A DNA stretch of 64,000 nucleotides, taken from NCBI RefSeq assembly GCF_004210375.1, contig NC_134834.1, positions 38,902,264-38,966,263 of the forward strand. Direction: 5' to 3'. Origin of the DNA: Tachypleus tridentatus. Its lineage: Eukaryota > Arthropoda > Merostomata > Xiphosura > Limulidae. Position 1 is the stretch's first letter. Every line of letters begins with the position of its first letter. The position numbers and the translations under genes were made by a program. This document shows positions 60,214 through 64,000 of this stretch, piece by piece. The notes under the pieces were generated by a model, which worked only from the letters and a program-made list of their open reading frames with translations, ran no database searches and had not been told where the DNA came from.

Positions 60214-60331
60214 TAAGTCCCCCGCTAGTGCAGCGGTATGTCTTCGGATTTACAACGCTAAAATGAGGGGTTCGATTCCCCTCGGTGGGCTCAGCAGATA
60301 GCCCCGATGTGGCTTTGCTATAAGAACACAC
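60214..60331 (+). mobile_element. tRNA-derived SINE, family 2
   Basis: Compact 118-bp element: A-box-like tagtgcagcggtatg, exact B box ggttcgattcc, tRNA-type acceptor closing gtccccc...ggtgggc, then tail cagatagccccgatgtggct and gaacacacaa. Flanked by aactctttaa at 60204-60213 and 60332-60341. The fused tail and duplication argue against a functional tRNA gene. Confidence 0.9.
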
Positions 60332-60341
60332 AACTCTTTAA

Positions 60342-61865
60342 GGGTCTTTAACTAATGAAGGATGTAAGTTTCACAGTTTGCATGATGTGATATACCTTTA
60401 TCTTTCAGTGGCAATTCTTTATCTAATTTTCGAACACGTTTTCCTCAAAATCTGGCAGCTGATATTCTCATAATGATTTTTCGCTCATAACTTCAAACCT
60501 ATTGATGCTATAGAGTTCACAGTTGTTATAATTATGTATTATTAGTGAGTGTGTACTATTGGTAAAGTTGATAAAAGGTTTGGTTTCATTTAATGAACAT
60601 TAATGAGTCACTGTAGTCTTACCTGGGGCATGCTCATTAGGTGTGTAATATGATTTAGAATTAATTTTCAGTTCTCCTTAGTTCAAACTAATTCTTCACA
60701 TCCCATTAAAGAATAGACCCATTTTCAGTCATGTGTGTACAAGATATCTGGAACATATAACATTTATTTTGTATTTATTTATTTTTATAATATGAACCCA
60801 TGACGAGCTCGATATAATATACGAGTACCTTTACAAAATTTGGTAGACTTTTAGTAAATATTGCAAGTATTTTATATTTAAAAAATAAAATGTTTTAATG
60901 AAGTGTTTGTACAAAATATTTGTGAAAATATCGAGTCTGTTTCATTTCTAGTCTAAGTGGTTAGCAGCAAGGGGTTTGTGAATTGTCGGAGCTGAATGTT
61001 GCCTGTAATATGATAGTTTTTTCTAGCTACTGGCCTGCAAACTCTTAATACATCAAATTATACAGAGGTTACTACTTTACTTATTCATGGGAACACTGTG
61101 GGATGACTGCTGTAGATGGGGAACCATGCATGTAAAGGAAGCAAGATATTAGCATATTTGGTAAACAACCTGTAGTTTTCTGTTCAATTATGACGTATGC
61201 ATTAGGGCATATGATATTTATTGAAACAAATGTGTTTTGTATGGGTTAATAAATATATCAAACTTACAACTGACAGTTTGTAACTTTCTACTAAACTATG
61301 AGACTGAAGATAATAAACTGATGTTTGTATCATCACCACACACAAAACTTTATACAACTTATATAATAGTCAGATCTGTTTAGATCCGTTCATGTGCTCT
61401 AAATCAGACTATTCAGGCAACCAGTGTTCAAATATTGGCCATACAGACCAAGGATAAGTCATGGCCAACTTGCGGTATAGTCAATGAATGTAAATGCATA
61501 CACAAGTGACCTTTTTTCCAGTTATGGAAGTCGATGAGCAGTATACAGGGCTATCCTAAGAAAATAATAGAAAATGATGTTATCGAGTTTATCCTTCTTA
61601 GGTCGACTTTTTATCTGGATGGCACGCACCATACAGTTTTGAATATCTTGACTCTAATGGCACCTAAAGAACTGTCTGTAAACGTTAGCACAAGTGTACG
61701 TAACAATTTGGTGCCCTCCAGTCTTTATATTATGCTCTTAATGGAGAATATTGTCTTAAAACTGAGGATCACTAGCTGTAATACAAGCTAGGTAGATTAT
61801 AACAAAGTACAGTACCATCTTCTTGCTCTGAGAACAGGTTGTATATATATATATATATATGTCAT
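60342..61865. other. Unassigned DNA
   Basis: No element recognised. A plus-strand open frame at 61534-61791 has no domain pattern. A short (ta)n run is at about 61841-61860. Confidence 0.4.
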
Positions 61866-62110
61866 AGGTTACGTGTATCCATGCTATATTCCTCAATTAG
61901 ATCCGGATCCATTTCAAATTGTTGCACAACAAGTAACATCCTCGCTGGATTTGGGTCCTTCAGCTTCTTTTTCCTAAATCTTCCAAAGCATTAATTGTAA
62001 CATCTAACCACCAATGAACTCTTTTATTACATAGCTTGTTCTCATTATCAGAGAAGTGACCAATACCTATGAAAATTGGTCTAAAAACTGACGGTAGCAG
62101 AGAAGTGTAA
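61866..62110 (-). pseudogene. Unrecognised coding-like relic, copy 1
   Basis: Minus strand reads LLPSVFRPIFIGIGHFSDNE, NKLCNKRVHWWLDVTINALE, DLGK, then after a frameshift KLKDPNPARMLLVVQQFEMD and PDLIEEYSMDTRN. Shares this series with copy 2. I do not recognise the protein. Coding-like because substitutions between copies keep the same residues (W, D, N, ALED, KDPNPA, MLL). Confidence 0.6.
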
Positions 62111-62479
62111 GAAGCATATGAGATTGTTTTCCTTTTTTATACATGTGGTGTAAATTCTTTATTTACATCCTTAATCTTATTTTATATGATGATTTTACAT
62201 GTTTATTTTTTGTCTTTTAGTTTTATCTACTTATCATTTCCTTATCAACCAATCTGCGTATTACAACTTCATTTTACTTTATCAATGCTCAATAGAATAT
62301 TTCTTGGCATTTGTTTGGCAAGATATTTTAATCTCTTTGTATCTAGCATTCTTGATACCCGTCATATTGCAAAATGTAAATTAATCACATGTGATAACAA
62401 TCAATTGAAAGCTAATCAAAACCCTATCATATTTAAATAGTGATTTGTTGCAGCGTCATTCCATTTTTCCTACATTTAT

Positions 62480-62665
62480 AATTACTGCACAGCAAGTAAC
62501 ATCCACGCTGGATTTGGGTCCTTTAATTTTTGATCTTCTAAAGCATTAACTGTAACATCTAACCACTGATGAAATTTTTTGTTACATGGCTTTTTGTCAT
62601 TGTCAGAAAAGCGGCCAACACCTAAGAAAATTTGTTTCAAAACTAAAGGTAACTGATGAAACCAC
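62480..62665 (-). pseudogene. Unrecognised coding-like relic, copy 2
   Basis: An open run of about 60 codons on the minus strand: FHQLPLVLKQIFLGVGRFSD, NDKKPCNKKFHQWLDVTVNA, LEDQKLKDPNPAWMLLAVQ, then stop. No internal stop over this stretch. No start codon or splice signal secures it as an exon; family unknown. Confidence 0.6.
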
Positions 62666-64000
62666 AGCCAAAGGCACGGGCTTGGAGAAATTTACTTAGA
62701 AATTCATCGTTTCTTTACTGACTCGGTGAAGCGGACCGCAGGGTCCAAGTTTCCAGCTGATTTCTCCCTTGGCTGTGGCTTCTCCTTTAATTGACAATTG
62801 ATGAACAGAACAAAATTTACCAATGCCATTCTTTCAATGGTATCGCTGTGTGACAGTTGCTAAATTGAATGTATGTCACCTGTAACTGTTTTATGACTGT
62901 AGTTCAACAAATTGTCTCTCTTTTATAATAAATACATCAATATATTCTGCCAACAAGTCACTGAGTTGCTGCTGCGGCGATCAGTATATTCTTTGCATAA
63001 ACCTTAACTAGCGATCTCAGAGGTGTTGGTATCTATGTATTCACTTTACTTACCACACCAGCTTGTAACTGGACATTGCAGGCCAACACCAGAATTTTAC
63101 TCCCTTCAACAGATAAAAGTCCGAGGTAATGCTATTTGCTTTATGTAGTAAACAGGCTATTTAATTATGAGCTCAGTTACTACATTACATGTCATCAAGA
63201 CACTTTGTCTGTAGTAAAACATAAAACTACATGGGAGTACTATGACTTCTTCTTCCACATACACGTCATGCACACATTTTTTCCTGATTCTATTCTAGTC
63301 AGAATTGGACAATTCGTCCATGGAACATTGGTTCACTGGTTGCAAAGTGACCAGTTGGTTCCACAGTATGTCCATCCCCAAGATGCTGATGATCTGAGGT
63401 CAGTGATGACTATCTTCACTGTATGAGCAATGCCTTCTAAACTTACTTAAAAATTCATGTCTAGTCTATTTCGATTAACCAGAATGAAGTTTATGTTTAT
63501 TGGCTTGAATGATGATTTTGCTTGTATTGCCTGACATATTATGAGATATAGATCTACAAGAGTTCTGATCATTCTAATGCCATTGATGAAGTCTATAGTT
63601 AGACCATCTAGAAATAGAAATAGGTATTGTACAGCCTGTTCAAGAGGTTTGCCATTTCAGGCATTAGCCTCTCTCTAATGCTTCAGTATATGGTCCAATT
63701 TTATTTTGGATTTTAATGTTGGCAGAGTTATCTGTTATATCTCGTTCATTTCATTTTTGACTTTCTAGACATCACCTGATCAAGATGTCATTCATTGACA
63801 TCACTATTACAGCATGACAGTGTATTAGGGGCTCCAACACTGACAAATCATCAACACATGATTCACGGTGGCAGAGAATCAACATGCTCAAGGCTACTTT
63901 CCACCAGCTTTGCTCAAACTCTGTAGATCATTGACATTATACCTTCTAGCTTGGGGAAGTGTCACTACTGTCCATCAATAGCACCTCAGGTCTTTCTCGC
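62666..64000. other. Unassigned DNA at the window end
   Basis: A short inverted repeat (ccacagccaaagg at about 62663 and cccttggctgtgg at 62767) lies next to the unrecognised relic. A plus-strand frame at 63136-63426 shows no family pattern. Confidence 0.4.

Noticed and set aside
60214..60300. Functional tRNA gene
   Set aside because: The A and B boxes are good, but the sequence runs into a SINE tail and is bounded by a 10-bp duplication, and a deleted copy exists at 35485-35573.
63136..63426. 96-codon plus-strand frame near the window end
   Set aside because: No recognisable motif and no splice or start context; left as unassigned.

Overview
This is a eukaryotic, AT-rich window dominated by one large gene on the minus strand. 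The gene is DDX41 (called abstrakt in flies), a DEAD-box RNA helicase. I could assemble all 16 coding exons from 52167 down to 3303. They give an open frame of 1914 nt (637 residues plus stop), with GT-AG introns and matching phases at all 15 junctions. The nine conserved helicase motifs, the acidic YVPY-type N-terminus and a C-terminal CCHC zinc knuckle are all present. Introns range from about 0.5 to 10 kb, and the coding part is only about 3% of the window. No second intact protein-coding gene is visible.

Organism: an animal, most likely an arthropod. A tRNA-derived SINE of about 280 bp occurs at least ten times, and I associate its sequence from memory with horseshoe crab (Xiphosura) genomes. 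Treat that as an inference; a database search would settle it.

Layout. 1-3300: flank downstream of DDX41, with a Tc1 transposase relic at the window edge, a SINE and a broken Gypsy-type protease. 3303-52167: DDX41. Its introns carry five relics of a DIRS-like retrotransposon (5985-7230, 13985-14585, 16020-19240, 22690-25640, 48230-49540). They also hold an AT-rich repeat family laid out as inverted pairs, a transposon-derived protein relic (20140-20960), a YqaJ-domain relic (37265-37745), a mariner relic (39424-40309), a self-complementary 150-bp insertion (33714-33863) and several SINEs. 52170-60340: the 5' flank, a transposon graveyard with a decayed Jockey-like LINE that holds two SINEs, an antisense LINE reverse-transcriptase fragment, a SINE nested in a SINE and a second tRNA-SINE family. 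60340-64000: mostly unassigned DNA, with two of three diverged copies of a coding-like relic I do not recognise (the third is at about 59.9 kb).

The only gene whose function can be discussed is DDX41. Everything else is mobile-element debris, most of it broken by stops and frameshifts. The best candidates for something undescribed are the palindromic insertion, the AT-rich inverted-pair family, and the repeated unrecognised coding relic at 59.9-62.7 kb.
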